Source: Malikia sp. (GTDB taxonomy: Bacteria; Pseudomonadota; Gammaproteobacteria; Burkholderiales; Burkholderiaceae_C). Taken from it: DNA of 64,000 nucleotides. The translations under genes and the position numbers were made by a program. How positions within the stretch are numbered: position 1 is the first letter of the stretch; the number at the start of each line of letters is the position of its first letter. The notes beneath the pieces are model-generated. The model saw nothing but the letters and a program-made list of their open reading frames with translations. It made no database searches and was not told the DNA's origin. The stretch covers positions 32,830 to 96,829 of the forward strand of contig NZ_JAQTZS010000010.1 of assembly GCF_028687635.1 (NCBI RefSeq), in the 5' to 3' direction. Positions 56,907 to 63,980 of the stretch are shown here, in pieces.

Positions 56907-57263
56907 TTATGAACCGGATTGACTCTTCTTCGACAGTTCCACGATCAGGCCTTCGACTGCGAGACCGACGAAGTCCTTTGGATACCCCATGTCATGCAGC
57001 GACCAGCGCAAGTCGCTCGCCAGGACAACCCGCCTCAGGTAGCCCAGCTTGCGTTGTGAATGAACTTCCAACGCCATGGCGTAGCACTGTTCCAACGTGC
57101 GGGCAATCCTGCTGGCTGAAAGTTGCCCTCGGTTGTTGGCCATCACCTTGACTGGCAAAGTCTTGCCGATGTGGCCGCTCATGCGTTGAGCAAGATCCTT
57201 GACCGCACCGAAACCCAGGTTCCACTTGCCACCAGCGAACAATCCACGCGAAATATTTATCAT
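56907..57263 (-). CDS. Hypothetical protein (118 aa)
   Basis: I do not recognise this protein. It is basic and soluble, with alternating helices (SASRIARTLEQCYAMALEVHSQRKLGYLRRVVLASDLRWSL split by loops) and no signal peptide. It lies between the pilin gene and the OGT-like gene on the same strand. No Shine-Dalgarno was seen before the ATG at 57261-57263; the frame extends to 57341 with less plausible residues. Confidence 0.6.
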   Translation of the reverse strand: MINISRGLFAGGKWNLGFGAVKDLAQRMSGHIGKTLPVKVMANNRGQLSASRIARTLEQCYAMALEVHSQRKLGYLRRVVLASDLRWSLHDMGYPKDFVGLAVEGLIVELSKKSQSGS

Positions 57264-57298
57264 AACGATGTTATATCGCCTAAAGCGGGAATCAGGAA

Positions 57299-57322
57299 TT
57301 TCGGGCGCCACGGCGCCCGAAA
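57299..57322 (-). terminator. Perfect inverted repeat after the pilin gene
   Basis: TTTCGGGCGCC and GGCGCCCGAAA are separated by two bases, an 11-bp perfect dyad 41 bases after the pilin stop codon. It lacks a long T-run but could attenuate transcription, leaving pilin more abundant than the downstream modification enzymes. Confidence 0.6.
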
Positions 57323-57363
57323 CCACTCGCCATGCGGTCATGGCGAGCCGAACAGATCAGGCA

Positions 57364-57801
57364 TCAGCCACGGCAGGAACTGGGCGTGTACTTGCTGTCG
57401 GAACCACTGCAAGACCAGGTCAGGGTGCCGCCGGTTGGTGTCGGGGTCAACGTGATGGTTACAGCTGCCCCCACGGAGCTCGCAGCGGTTGTTCCTTGAA
57501 CATTGATGATGCCAGCATCTGAAACGCCAGCAGCACTCACCTTGCCTGCCACGGTAATCGCACAGGCCGAGCTGACGTTGACCGGTATCGTCCCGCCGTT
57601 GGACTGGGCGGCCTCAGTGATACAGGTTCTTGCTGAACTGGCAGCAAGGATCAGTTCCGACACCTTGGCTCGAACCGTGTAGCTTTGATACGCCGGCAGC
57701 GCCACCGCCGCCAAGATACCAATGATTGCCACCACGATCATGAGCTCGATCAGGGTAAAGCCGCGCTGGGCCTGTTTCTTGAGGTTTTTCAGACTCTTCA
57801 T
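57364..57801 (-). CDS. Type IV pilin (PilA-like major pilin)
   Basis: The 145-residue prepilin has a short basic leader and the prepilin peptidase site between Gly14 and Phe15 ([26 protein letters not shown]), with Glu19 as the conserved Glu5 of the mature form. The globular part is Ser/Thr/Ala-rich, giving many possible O-glycosylation sites, and ends with a disulfide-type pair ([15 protein letters not shown]). TAGGAGG lies just upstream of the ATG. Downstream genes encode glycosyltransferases and a methyltransferase. Other pilus assembly genes are not in the window. Confidence 0.94.
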   Translation of the reverse strand: MKSLKNLKKQAQRGFTLIELMIVVAIIGILAAVALPAYQSYTVRAKVSELILAASSARTCITEAAQSNGGTIPVNVSSACAITVAGKVSAAGVSDAGIINVQGTTAASSVGAAVTITLTPTPTGGTLTWSCSGSDSKYTPSSCRG

Positions 57802-57914
57802 GCATCCTCCTAGGATTGAGTGAATCAAGGTGTTCAAGGCAACTGCCCTGCGTGGCCATTGTTGCACCACTGACCAGGGGTGTGAAGCCTTTTCTCCTGT
57901 TTACTCGGCATTTT

Positions 57915-57930
57915 TGACACATTTGTGCCA
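57915..57930. promoter_or_regulatory. Palindrome upstream of the pilin gene, possible -24 type element
   Basis: On the minus strand TGGCACAAATGTGTCA contains the TGGCAC half of a sigma-54 promoter, but has TC where GC is expected at -12. It is also a near-perfect palindrome, so a regulator site is as likely. It lies about 115 bases upstream of the pilin ATG. Confidence 0.3.
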
Positions 57931-57964
57931 CAAGCGTCCGAATAGGTGGGGCGGACGAATCCGG

Positions 57965-58540
57965 TCAGAGGTGCAAGTAACCCAGCACGCCGGTGGCCAG
58001 GCCCAGCGCGGTCGAGCCGTAGACCGCGACCAGCAGCCAGCGCTTGCGTGTCAGCAGCGTGATGGCTGACAGCGCGATCGCGATCTGCAGCAGCGTGGTC
58101 GCCAGCGCCCAGCGCCCATGCACGTGCATTTCGACTGCGCTGTGCTCTTCGGCCGCCCTGGACGCGACCTCGAGCTGGTCGGCCTGCGCCTTGATCTCTT
58201 CCTTCTCCTGCTTGTAGCGCTCGATGGCCTGCTCGAACTTCTGTTTCGCCTCGCCCTGCGTCAGCGTGACCGAGAGCTCGGCCAGGTTCTGCTTGCTACT
58301 CTTGGCCTGGTAGTAGTTCCACTGGTTGGAGGCGGCTGTCTTCTGGATCGCGGCTTCGTTCTTGTACATCAGCGCGGCGTTCTGCGAGTGCCCACCCATG
58401 TAGCCGAAGATGGCACCGACGGTCGAAAGCACAGCGGTGAGCACCGCCAGCCGGGAGGTGAAGGCATCGCCGCCGTGCTGGGCGACATGTTCGATTTCAT
58501 GATCGTGGGGTCCGTGGACGTGAAAACCGTGGCCTGACAT
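57965..58540 (-). CDS. DUF4337 membrane protein
   Basis: The 191 residues match DUF4337: a His-rich start (MSGHGFHVHGPHDHEIEHV), a first membrane helix (about 32-51), a coiled-coil-like charged middle (about 75-130, QKFEQAIERYKQEKEEIKAQ) and two C-terminal helices (about 140-190). The function is unknown. The start at 58538-58540 precedes the His-rich region typical of the family. Confidence 0.85.
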   Translation of the reverse strand: MSGHGFHVHGPHDHEIEHVAQHGGDAFTSRLAVLTAVLSTVGAIFGYMGGHSQNAALMYKNEAAIQKTAASNQWNYYQAKSSKQNLAELSVTLTQGEAKQKFEQAIERYKQEKEEIKAQADQLEVASRAAEEHSAVEMHVHGRWALATTLLQIAIALSAITLLTRKRWLLVAVYGSTALGLATGVLGYLHL

Positions 58541-58693
58541 GCGTCTGAATCCTGAATTACAGAGAGGAATGAATGAGGAGAGCAGGAACCGCGAGGCACC
58601 ACCCAGAAGCCAAGTATAGGAGTGAGGCATGACAGGCGCAGCCATTCCCTTGCGCTATCCAGGGCGATCGCGCTATGTTGAGTCTGGCGAGAT

Positions 58694-58810
58694 TTGACCG
58701 AACAGGCCCAGCCTATTCCTGTGGTCTCCAAGGGCTTCGTGCCCTTGCCCAAGCGCTGGGTGGTCGAACGTGCCCACGCCTGGGGCGAGCGCTGCCGTCG
58801 CTTCGTGCAA
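58694..58810 (+). pseudogene. IS5-type transposase C-terminal remnant
   Basis: About 35 codons read FVPLPKRWVVERAHAWGERCRRF, the C-terminal signature of IS5-family transposases (PKRWVVERTFAWLGRCRR). The rest of the gene and both ends of the element are missing. It lies in decayed DNA between the DUF4337 gene and the tRNA-like site. Confidence 0.65.
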
Positions 58811-58829
58811 ACCCAGGATGCACCGACGA

Positions 58830-59172
58830 CGCTGCACACGTCCGCATTGACGACGATGCAGCTCGCAGCCGGCGACGACGCCCACCTGCACCGCGATGCC
58901 ACTGCACCGATGCAGGCCGCTGCACCGACCAAGAAGGCCAGACGCGCCACTGCACCGCGAGCTGCATCTGTGCGTGACACCGGACGGCGCGAGGTTCAAG
59001 CGCCTGAAGGACGGCATCGAGGTCGGGCGCATCAAGCCGAGCCTTCGGGCTATCTACGCCGTCGAGGGCGCGAGTCAGGAAGTCGCCCGGCGCTACCTGC
59101 TGGCGCTGGAGCAGCGCCGGCCTCATCGAGCTGGCCGGGCAGGGCAAGGGCTACCGACTGCGCACCGCCTGA
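58830..59172 (+). pseudogene. Decayed gene with frameshifts, possible winged-helix protein
   Basis: One frame reads TPDGARFKRLKDGIEVGRIKPSLRAIYAVEGASQEVARRYLLALEQ split by loops, then loses sense near 59120. A different frame continues as GLIELAGQGKGYRLRTA to a stop at 59170-59172. The combined pattern resembles the end of a winged-helix DNA-binding protein. An earlier frame change near 58955 cuts off the N-terminal part. No family could be named. Confidence 0.45.
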
Positions 59173-59788
59173 ACCTGCGCCAGCCCATCACCAGACCCGG
59201 CCCCGTGCCGGGTTTGTCGCTTCTGGCCGGCCAACTGGTGACAGGCTGGCACCGATCGAGAGACGACCCAGCAAGGCCGCCAGTAGGCCGCTGGCGCTGC
59301 TCCTGGTCGGTCACCAGCCAAATGCAGCCCAAGCCCTTGATCCGCCAGCACTCCTCAAAAGTGAGGAGGCGACTCGATCACCACGGACGACGACGACGCC
59401 CTGGTCGAGCTGGACGACATGATCCAAGTCTGGACCATCCCTATCGGCGGCATGGCTGGATTTCAAATCTGAGCAAGCCGGCCCGGCGCCCCTCGTTGAA
59501 TTCCGGATTTCAAATCCAGAAGTGGGGCGACGACCGCCTCACTTTTGAGGCCGTCGAGCTGCTGGCACTGGTCCAACTCCCGCACTGCGAGGGTTCAGGC
59601 AACCGACGCACGACTGAGCTGATCGACCATCACGAGGACATGCGCGCATTGGACGACGACTTCATGGGGCTGGCGCTGGTCGAGCAGCAGGGTGTAAGCC
59701 TGAGCTGGATGCAGGGCCTGGAGAGCAGCCGGCAAGGGTCAACGGTACAAAAACCCTGCACCAGTGGCTACATGACCAGCCAAAAACG
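59173..59788. other. Stretch without a recognisable gene
   Basis: Open frames here do not resemble known proteins and I see no ribosome-binding site. Two CCTCA-n4-TGAGG hairpins (59353-59366 and 59537-59550) are exact reverse complements of each other. A GGATTTCAAATC motif occurs twice, at about 59458 and 59503. It is probably degraded mobile DNA. Confidence 0.5.
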
Positions 59789-59813
59789 AAAAAGCCCGGT
59801 CGCAAAACCGGGC
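59789..59813 (-). terminator. Rho-independent terminator downstream of the tRNA-like gene
   Basis: On the minus strand GCCCGGT, a six-base loop and ACCGGGC are followed by TTTTT (59793-59789). It sits 18 bases beyond the CCA end of the tRNA-Met-like sequence and would end its transcript. Confidence 0.85.
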
Positions 59814-59830
59814 CAAGTCGTTGATTTGAA

Positions 59831-59912
59831 TGGTAGGGCGTGTAGGACTTGAACCTACGACCAAAGGATTATGAGTCGCGCCATATACCCATATAATCCC
59901 ATTGAACGCCCT
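59831..59912 (-). tRNA. tRNA-Met(CAT)-like gene with aberrant 5' half; attachment site
   Basis: The 3' half is canonical: anticodon loop CTCATAA with CAT at 59871-59873, T arm GTAGG-TTCAAGT-CCTAC, acceptor ACGCCCT and encoded ACCA. The outer AGGGCGT at 59906-59912 pairs with the acceptor. The bases between, however, do not form a normal D arm, and the 5' anticodon strand CGCGA does not pair with TCCTT. The total length is 82 bases rather than about 77. This is best read as a tRNA 3' end displaced by integration, next to the integrase. It may be scored as a tRNA by software but is doubtful as a functional one. Confidence 0.6.
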
Positions 59913-59995
59913 TTCATGGCTCCATGAAAATCAAGGGCTTATAGGGCAAGGCGACTGTCTTTCATTGAATCAGATTCGCCTTCTTGTCGAAAATT

Positions 59996-60033
59996 GTCTT
60001 ACATCCGCCCTTACATACTTGGCAATGTAAGAC
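59996..60033. repeat. Inverted repeat ahead of the integrase gene
   Basis: GTCTTACAT (59996-60004) and ATGTAAGAC (60025-60033) are a perfect 9-base inverted pair with a 20-base spacer, and a further TTACAT lies between them at 60011-60016. It ends 14 bases before the integrase start codon. It could be a recombinase arm site or an operator. Confidence 0.75.
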
Positions 60034-60047
60034 CTCAAGGGGTCAGC

Positions 60048-61352
60048 ATGGCAAAGGTGGCTTTCACGGCTGGACGGGTAGCAGGCTTCAAGTGCCCGGC
60101 TGACAAGAAGCAGGCGTTCATGTGGGATGCGACGACGCCGGGCCTGGGCCTGCGAGCGACACCATCCGGCAAACCCGCCTACGTCTTCCAAGGCGTCTAT
60201 CAGGGCAAAGACGTTCGCATCACCATCGGCAACCCGACCGCCTGGAGCATCCCTGACGCCCAGGCCAAGGCGCGCGAGCTTCAGCGACTCATCGACGAAG
60301 GGAAAGACCCGCGCGACCTCAAGCGCGAGGCCGTCGCCGCCCATCTGGAGAAGCAGGCCGCCGCCGCCGCCCAGGCCGTCACCGTGGGCACCGCCTGGGC
60401 TGTCTACATCGAAGCCCGCCGTGCCAAGTGGGGAGACAGCCACCACCAGGACCACCACCGCTATGCACAGGCAGGTGGCGAGCCCAAGAAGCGAGGCAAG
60501 GGCAAGACCGAGCCGGGACCATTGCACCCGCTGATGGCCCTGCCGCTGCGCGACCTGACCGCCGACCGGGTGCAGGCATGGGCAGCGAAGGAGACCGCCG
60601 TCCGCCCGACCGTCACCCGCAATGCATGGCGACTGCTACGCGCCTTCCTGAGCTGGTGCACTGAGCATCCCGACTATGCCGCCGCCGTGCCCTCGACCAA
60701 CCCGGCCCAGGCCCGCAAGGTCAAGGAGGTACTGGGCAAGCCCGGCGTGAAGCAGGACGCATTGCAGCGTGAGCAGCTATCAGCATGGTTCACCGCTGTG
60801 CAGGGTCTGACTAATGCGACCGTGGCAGCCTACCTGCAAGTTCTGCTGCTGACTGGCGCGCGCCCTGGCGAGGTGCTGGCGCTGCGCTGGGAGGACGTGA
60901 ACGTCCAATGGCGTGGCCTGACCATCCGCGACAAGGTGGAAGGCGAGCGAGTCATTCCTTTGACCGCCTACGTCCATCACCTGCTCGCCGCCCTGCCGCG
61001 CCGCAATGCCTGGGTGTTCGCCAGCCCGACCAAGAAGGATGCCCACCTGACCGAGCCGAATCATGCCCATGACCGTGCTTGCGCTGTCGCCGGCATCGAG
61101 GTCTTGACCCTGCACGGCCTTCGCCGGTCCTTCAAGAGCCTGACCGAGTGGCTGGAAATCCCGGCAGGCGTGGTTGCGCAAATCATGGGTCACAAGCCCA
61201 GCGCGACCGCCGAGAAGCATTACACCGTGCGCCCGCTCGACCTGCTGCGCCTGCACCATGAGCGCATCGAGGCGTGGATGCTGGAGCAGGCCGGCATTCA
61301 GTTCGACCGTGCCGCCGAGCCTGGAAAGCTGGCGCTGGTGAAGGTCGCCTGA
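60048..61352 (+). CDS. Tyrosine-type site-specific integrase (P4-like)
   Basis: The 434 residues have the N-terminal DUF4102-type arm-binding domain (about 1-95, PGLGLRATPSGKPAYVFQG), a core-binding domain (about 110-215) and the catalytic domain. Catalytic residues are Arg272 (TGARPGE), Lys296, His356-x-x-Arg359 (HGLRRS), His382 (GHK) and the nucleophile Tyr392 (KHYTV). ATG at 60048 has AAGGGG five bases upstream; the frame is open 18 codons further but that stretch holds the inverted repeat. It should catalyse integration at the adjacent tRNA-Met-like site. Confidence 0.94.
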   Translation: MAKVAFTAGRVAGFKCPADKKQAFMWDATTPGLGLRATPSGKPAYVFQGVYQGKDVRITIGNPTAWSIPDAQAKARELQRLIDEGKDPRDLKREAVAAHLEKQAAAAAQAVTVGTAWAVYIEARRAKWGDSHHQDHHRYAQAGGEPKKRGKGKTEPGPLHPLMALPLRDLTADRVQAWAAKETAVRPTVTRNAWRLLRAFLSWCTEHPDYAAAVPSTNPAQARKVKEVLGKPGVKQDALQREQLSAWFTAVQGLTNATVAAYLQVLLLTGARPGEVLALRWEDVNVQWRGLTIRDKVEGERVIPLTAYVHHLLAALPRRNAWVFASPTKKDAHLTEPNHAHDRACAVAGIEVLTLHGLRRSFKSLTEWLEIPAGVVAQIMGHKPSATAEKHYTVRPLDLLRLHHERIEAWMLEQAGIQFDRAAEPGKLALVKVA

Positions 61353-61470
61353 TTGAGTTTTCGCTCCAGCTAGGCCCAGGCCCGCGAACCTGAGTCGAAA
61401 AGCCGAAGTCCCCCGATTCGGCCTGCTGGGGTGTCTTTCGTTCGGGGTGAGCATCGGGGGGGATGCACAC

Positions 61471-62115
61471 ATGAGTTCCTGGTTATCGAGGCATCTGACG
61501 TCAGATGTATTAGAGGATTGGCACGACAGGCAGGAAGCCAAAAGGCTGGCGCGTGTAAAGTGGCTAGGCGGTCTTACCAACTCCACCGCTGTAGGCGCCC
61601 TTGCGGCGAAGATGACCGGCGAGAAGCCGCCGCAGACGCTGACCTACGAGCAGCATGTCGATATCGAGATGGCGCGCATCCAAGGCCGCAAGCAAGCAGA
61701 GCTTGAAGCTAGGCGTAGGCGACTGTGCCCGACCATCGAGGAGCAGATGCAGGATGCGCTAGAGGATGGCAAGCGCCAAGCAGCAGAGAGACGCAGAGCC
61801 GCACCGCCGACACCTACGCCAGCGACCGCACAGGGCGAGATGGTGCAGCCCCTGGCCGCGCCGAATCCAGCGCCAGCCAGCACCGAACAGGTCGAGCCGG
61901 AGCAGGCTGTGCAAGCCAGCCATGCGAGAGCAACGGCAGAGCAGCGGCGGGCACGACGCTTTCAGATGTGCATTGACGCCGGGCTGAAGATGCCAGGCAA
62001 CGATTACGCCTCACTCCCGCGCGGCATTGCTGAAATTGCAAAACAGGAAGGCATCACGCGACAGTCACTTGCAGAGGACTTGAAGGCGCATATCCGCAGG
62101 CTGCACGACAGGTAA
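61471..62115 (+). CDS. Hypothetical protein of the integrative element (214 aa)
   Basis: I do not recognise this protein. It is hydrophilic, with a helical N-terminal part (LSRHLTSDVLEDWHDRQEAKRL), a Pro/Ala/Gln-rich linker (about 110-155) and a basic C-terminal segment that looks like a small DNA-binding helix-turn-helix (YASLPRGIAEIAKQEGITRQSLAEDL). A run of G about eight bases upstream may serve as Shine-Dalgarno. A GTG eight codons upstream is an alternative start. Confidence 0.65.
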   Translation: MSSWLSRHLTSDVLEDWHDRQEAKRLARVKWLGGLTNSTAVGALAAKMTGEKPPQTLTYEQHVDIEMARIQGRKQAELEARRRRLCPTIEEQMQDALEDGKRQAAERRRAAPPTPTPATAQGEMVQPLAAPNPAPASTEQVEPEQAVQASHARATAEQRRARRFQMCIDAGLKMPGNDYASLPRGIAEIAKQEGITRQSLAEDLKAHIRRLHDR

Positions 62116-62213
62116 ACAGCAGGCCAGGCAAATGGCAGGCAAACGGCAGGGGCCTACCTGCCGATATGTGCGAAGAATAAGGAGTCATGTTCAATGAATC
62201 GGAGAGATTCGAC

Positions 62214-62432
62214 ATGGCACAACGAGCCGTTCAACTTACCCCGCTGGCGCAGGAATCCCGCGCAGCAATTCCGACTGCTGAAGCCGCCCATCACCTGAGC
62301 CGCGCCAAACAGACCCTTTGGCTGTGGGCCTGCAAGGAGTCCGGCCCGATTCGTCCGGTCCGCGTGCATGGCCGCTTGGCCTGGAAGGTCGCAGACCTGC
62401 GCAACCTGCTTGGAATTGAGGTGGCAGCATGA
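62214..62432 (+). CDS. Small helix-turn-helix protein, possible excisionase or regulator
   Basis: The 72 residues contain IPTAEAAHHLSRAKQTLWLWACKESGPIRPVRVHGRLAWKVADLRNLLG, read in pieces as a MerR/AlpA-like winged helix of the kind used by excisionases and element regulators. The ATG at 62214 was preferred over one at 62187 because GGAGAG lies at good distance, while the AAGGAG before 62187 is only two bases away. Its stop overlaps the next start (ATGA). Confidence 0.65.
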   Translation: MAQRAVQLTPLAQESRAAIPTAEAAHHLSRAKQTLWLWACKESGPIRPVRVHGRLAWKVADLRNLLGIEVAA

Positions 62433-62872
62433 ACGCGCTGACCATCAAGTCCAATGGCCTGATGGCCCGCGAAAAAGGCCAATCGCTCGCCAATGACGCG
62501 CTTGATGCCTTCAGCAACACCGATTGCCCCGAAACCCGTCGCGCATGGTTTGAAGAAGCGATGTTTGACTTGGCAGAACTGTCGCGTCTGGATTCAGCGA
62601 TTCCGGGCTTCGTCGAGGAAATGGCGCCGGTCCTGGCTGCCGGCCACTCGGTCGAGGCCAATATCGGTGCGGCCGAGCGCGACAAGGCGCTGGTCGAGTT
62701 GTACGCGCATCCTGATGGCGAGCAGGTCTTCTTCTGCAAGAAGTCGAACCGCCTGATGGCATGGGTCACTGGCGACAACCCGGCCTACGTCGAGATTCCA
62801 ATCGGCCCACACGGACTTCGCCAGTTGGCGACGGACCTGCTCAACGTCGCCAACGAGCTGGAGGCTGCGTAA
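62429..62872 (+). CDS. Hypothetical protein of the integrative element (147 aa)
   Basis: I do not recognise this protein. It is acidic and soluble with helical stretches (RAWFEEAMFDLAELSRL, LRQLATDLLNVANELEAA) and a central part that could bind a partner (PDGEQVFFCKKSNRLMAWVTG). It is coupled to its neighbours at both ends: an ATGA overlap upstream and TAATG downstream. Confidence 0.65.
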   Translation: MNALTIKSNGLMAREKGQSLANDALDAFSNTDCPETRRAWFEEAMFDLAELSRLDSAIPGFVEEMAPVLAAGHSVEANIGAAERDKALVELYAHPDGEQVFFCKKSNRLMAWVTGDNPAYVEIPIGPHGLRQLATDLLNVANELEAA

Positions 62873-63366
62873 TGAAAAAGGCGCCCGCCACAACCGAAGT
62901 CACGACGAGCGCCTGCCAGCACAGCAGCGCGAAGTTTACCAACCCTGGCCGCTTCCCGGTGCGCCTGGGCACCGTGGTCGCCGAAGTCCTGGCCCGCCTG
63001 CTGAACCATGAGAGCCTGACCGGCATGGAGGCCGTCTTCGGTGCCAGCACGACCCGACTGGCTGCCGTGGTGTTCTACCTGGAGTCCGATTACGGCTGGA
63101 GCATCGAGCGCCGCGACATGGCCGCAGGCTGCAAGGATGGCCGCGTTGCCTGGGTGACGGAGTACCGCCTCAACCCGCTGACCATTGAGGCCGCTATGGC
63201 TGCCGGCGCTGGAGCGTGGTGTTCTGATGTGCGCCGTGCCCGCGCCGCCCTGCGCAAGAAGGCAGCCGAGGCCGAGCGCCGCGCCGTACTCGCCAACATC
63301 GCCGCCAGCGCGCGCCGTCATGTCAATCCTGGCCAGCGTGCGCTGTTTGACCTGGGAGGCATCTGA
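62872..63366 (+). CDS. Hypothetical protein of the integrative element (164 aa)
   Basis: The 164 residues have a low-complexity start, then a region resembling a winged-helix domain (VRLGTVVAEVLARLLNHESLTGMEAVFGASTTRLAAVVFYLESDYGWSI, in pieces) and a basic helical C-terminus (VRRARAALRKKAAEAERRAVLANI). Proteins of this type accompany phage replication genes and have been described as helix-turn-helix proteins, but no function is assigned. It overlaps the next gene by one base (TGATG). Confidence 0.65.
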   Translation: MKKAPATTEVTTSACQHSSAKFTNPGRFPVRLGTVVAEVLARLLNHESLTGMEAVFGASTTRLAAVVFYLESDYGWSIERRDMAAGCKDGRVAWVTEYRLNPLTIEAAMAAGAGAWCSDVRRARAALRKKAAEAERRAVLANIAASARRHVNPGQRALFDLGGI

Positions 63367-63881
63367 TGCACGAATCGACGTTCTCCCTCGTGCCCCTTGA
63401 GGTCATCAAGGACAAGCGCCTGACACTGTGGCAGGTCCGTGTCCTGGTAGCCCTGTTCTCGTTTCGCAACAAGAACACGGACACGGTTTTTCCGTCGCGC
63501 AAGGCCATTGCCGAGCGCAGCGGCATGCACCCGTCGAACATCAGTGCCGCAACGACTGAGCTGGTCGGGCTGGGCTGGTTGACCAAGGAAGGAGCTGGCG
63601 GATTCTCGAAATCCAGCCGCTACACCATCACGGTCCCGGACTTCGAAACGGTAGCGGATTTCACTACCGTAGCGGCGCCCACTACCGTAGCGGATTCCGC
63701 TATACGCATGCGTGTAGTGGATTTCGCTACACGCAAAGAACAGACCAATGAACAGACCAAGGGAGAGAGCGCGAACAAGTCCGCGCCCACCCCTCCCAAG
63801 GCTCGCAAGAAGTCCAAGGCGCTGCCACTGACCGACTGGCTGGCGCAGGTCGCAGCATCCGGCGTGAAGGCCATAAGTTAG
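63366..63881 (+). CDS. Winged-helix replication initiator-like protein (lambda O-like N-terminal domain)
   Basis: The 171 residues begin with a winged helix (about 5-90: LTLWQVRVLVALFSFRNK, VFPSRKAIAERSGMHPSNISAATTELVGLGWL) of the type found in phage replication proteins such as lambda O. A linker (96-122) made of repeated V-A-D-F-T-T-like units follows, encoded by 18-base DNA repeats, then EQTNEQTK and a basic Lys/Pro-rich tail with a last helix (TDWLAQVAAS). In lambda, O binds four iterons inside its own gene, and the layout here is the same. The protein is shorter than lambda O (299 residues), so a helicase-loading part may be reduced or supplied by another protein. Confidence 0.7.
   Translation: MHESTFSLVPLEVIKDKRLTLWQVRVLVALFSFRNKNTDTVFPSRKAIAERSGMHPSNISAATTELVGLGWLTKEGAGGFSKSSRYTITVPDFETVADFTTVAAPTTVADSAIRMRVVDFATRKEQTNEQTKGESANKSAPTPPKARKKSKALPLTDWLAQVAASGVKAIS
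63651..63731. repeat. Four 18-bp iteron-like repeats inside the initiator-like gene
   Basis: Units start at 63651, 63669, 63687 and 63714. The first is GTAGCGGATTTCACTACC, the last GTAGTGGATTTCGCTACA. The first two have inverted ends (GTAGYG/CRCTAC or close variants), the third and fourth likewise with one change. The last two units are separated by nine bases containing most of the palindrome ACGCATGCGT (63704-63713). Two 11-base GAACAGACCAA repeats follow at 63738 and 63750. This looks like a replication origin or an autoregulatory site. Confidence 0.8.
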
Positions 63882-63980
63882 TCCTGAGAAATTTTTCGAT
63901 CCATGCCCCTGTTTTGGCCCGCCATCGGTTCTAATCCTGCCCAGTGCGGCAGGTGCCGCGTCATGAGGACGAGGGAAACG

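Noticed and set aside
59353..59550. Inverted 14-base pair as the ends of a small transposon
   Set aside because: Each copy is itself a CCTCA/TGAGG hairpin, so the inverted relation follows from internal symmetry. There is no target duplication or coding content between them.
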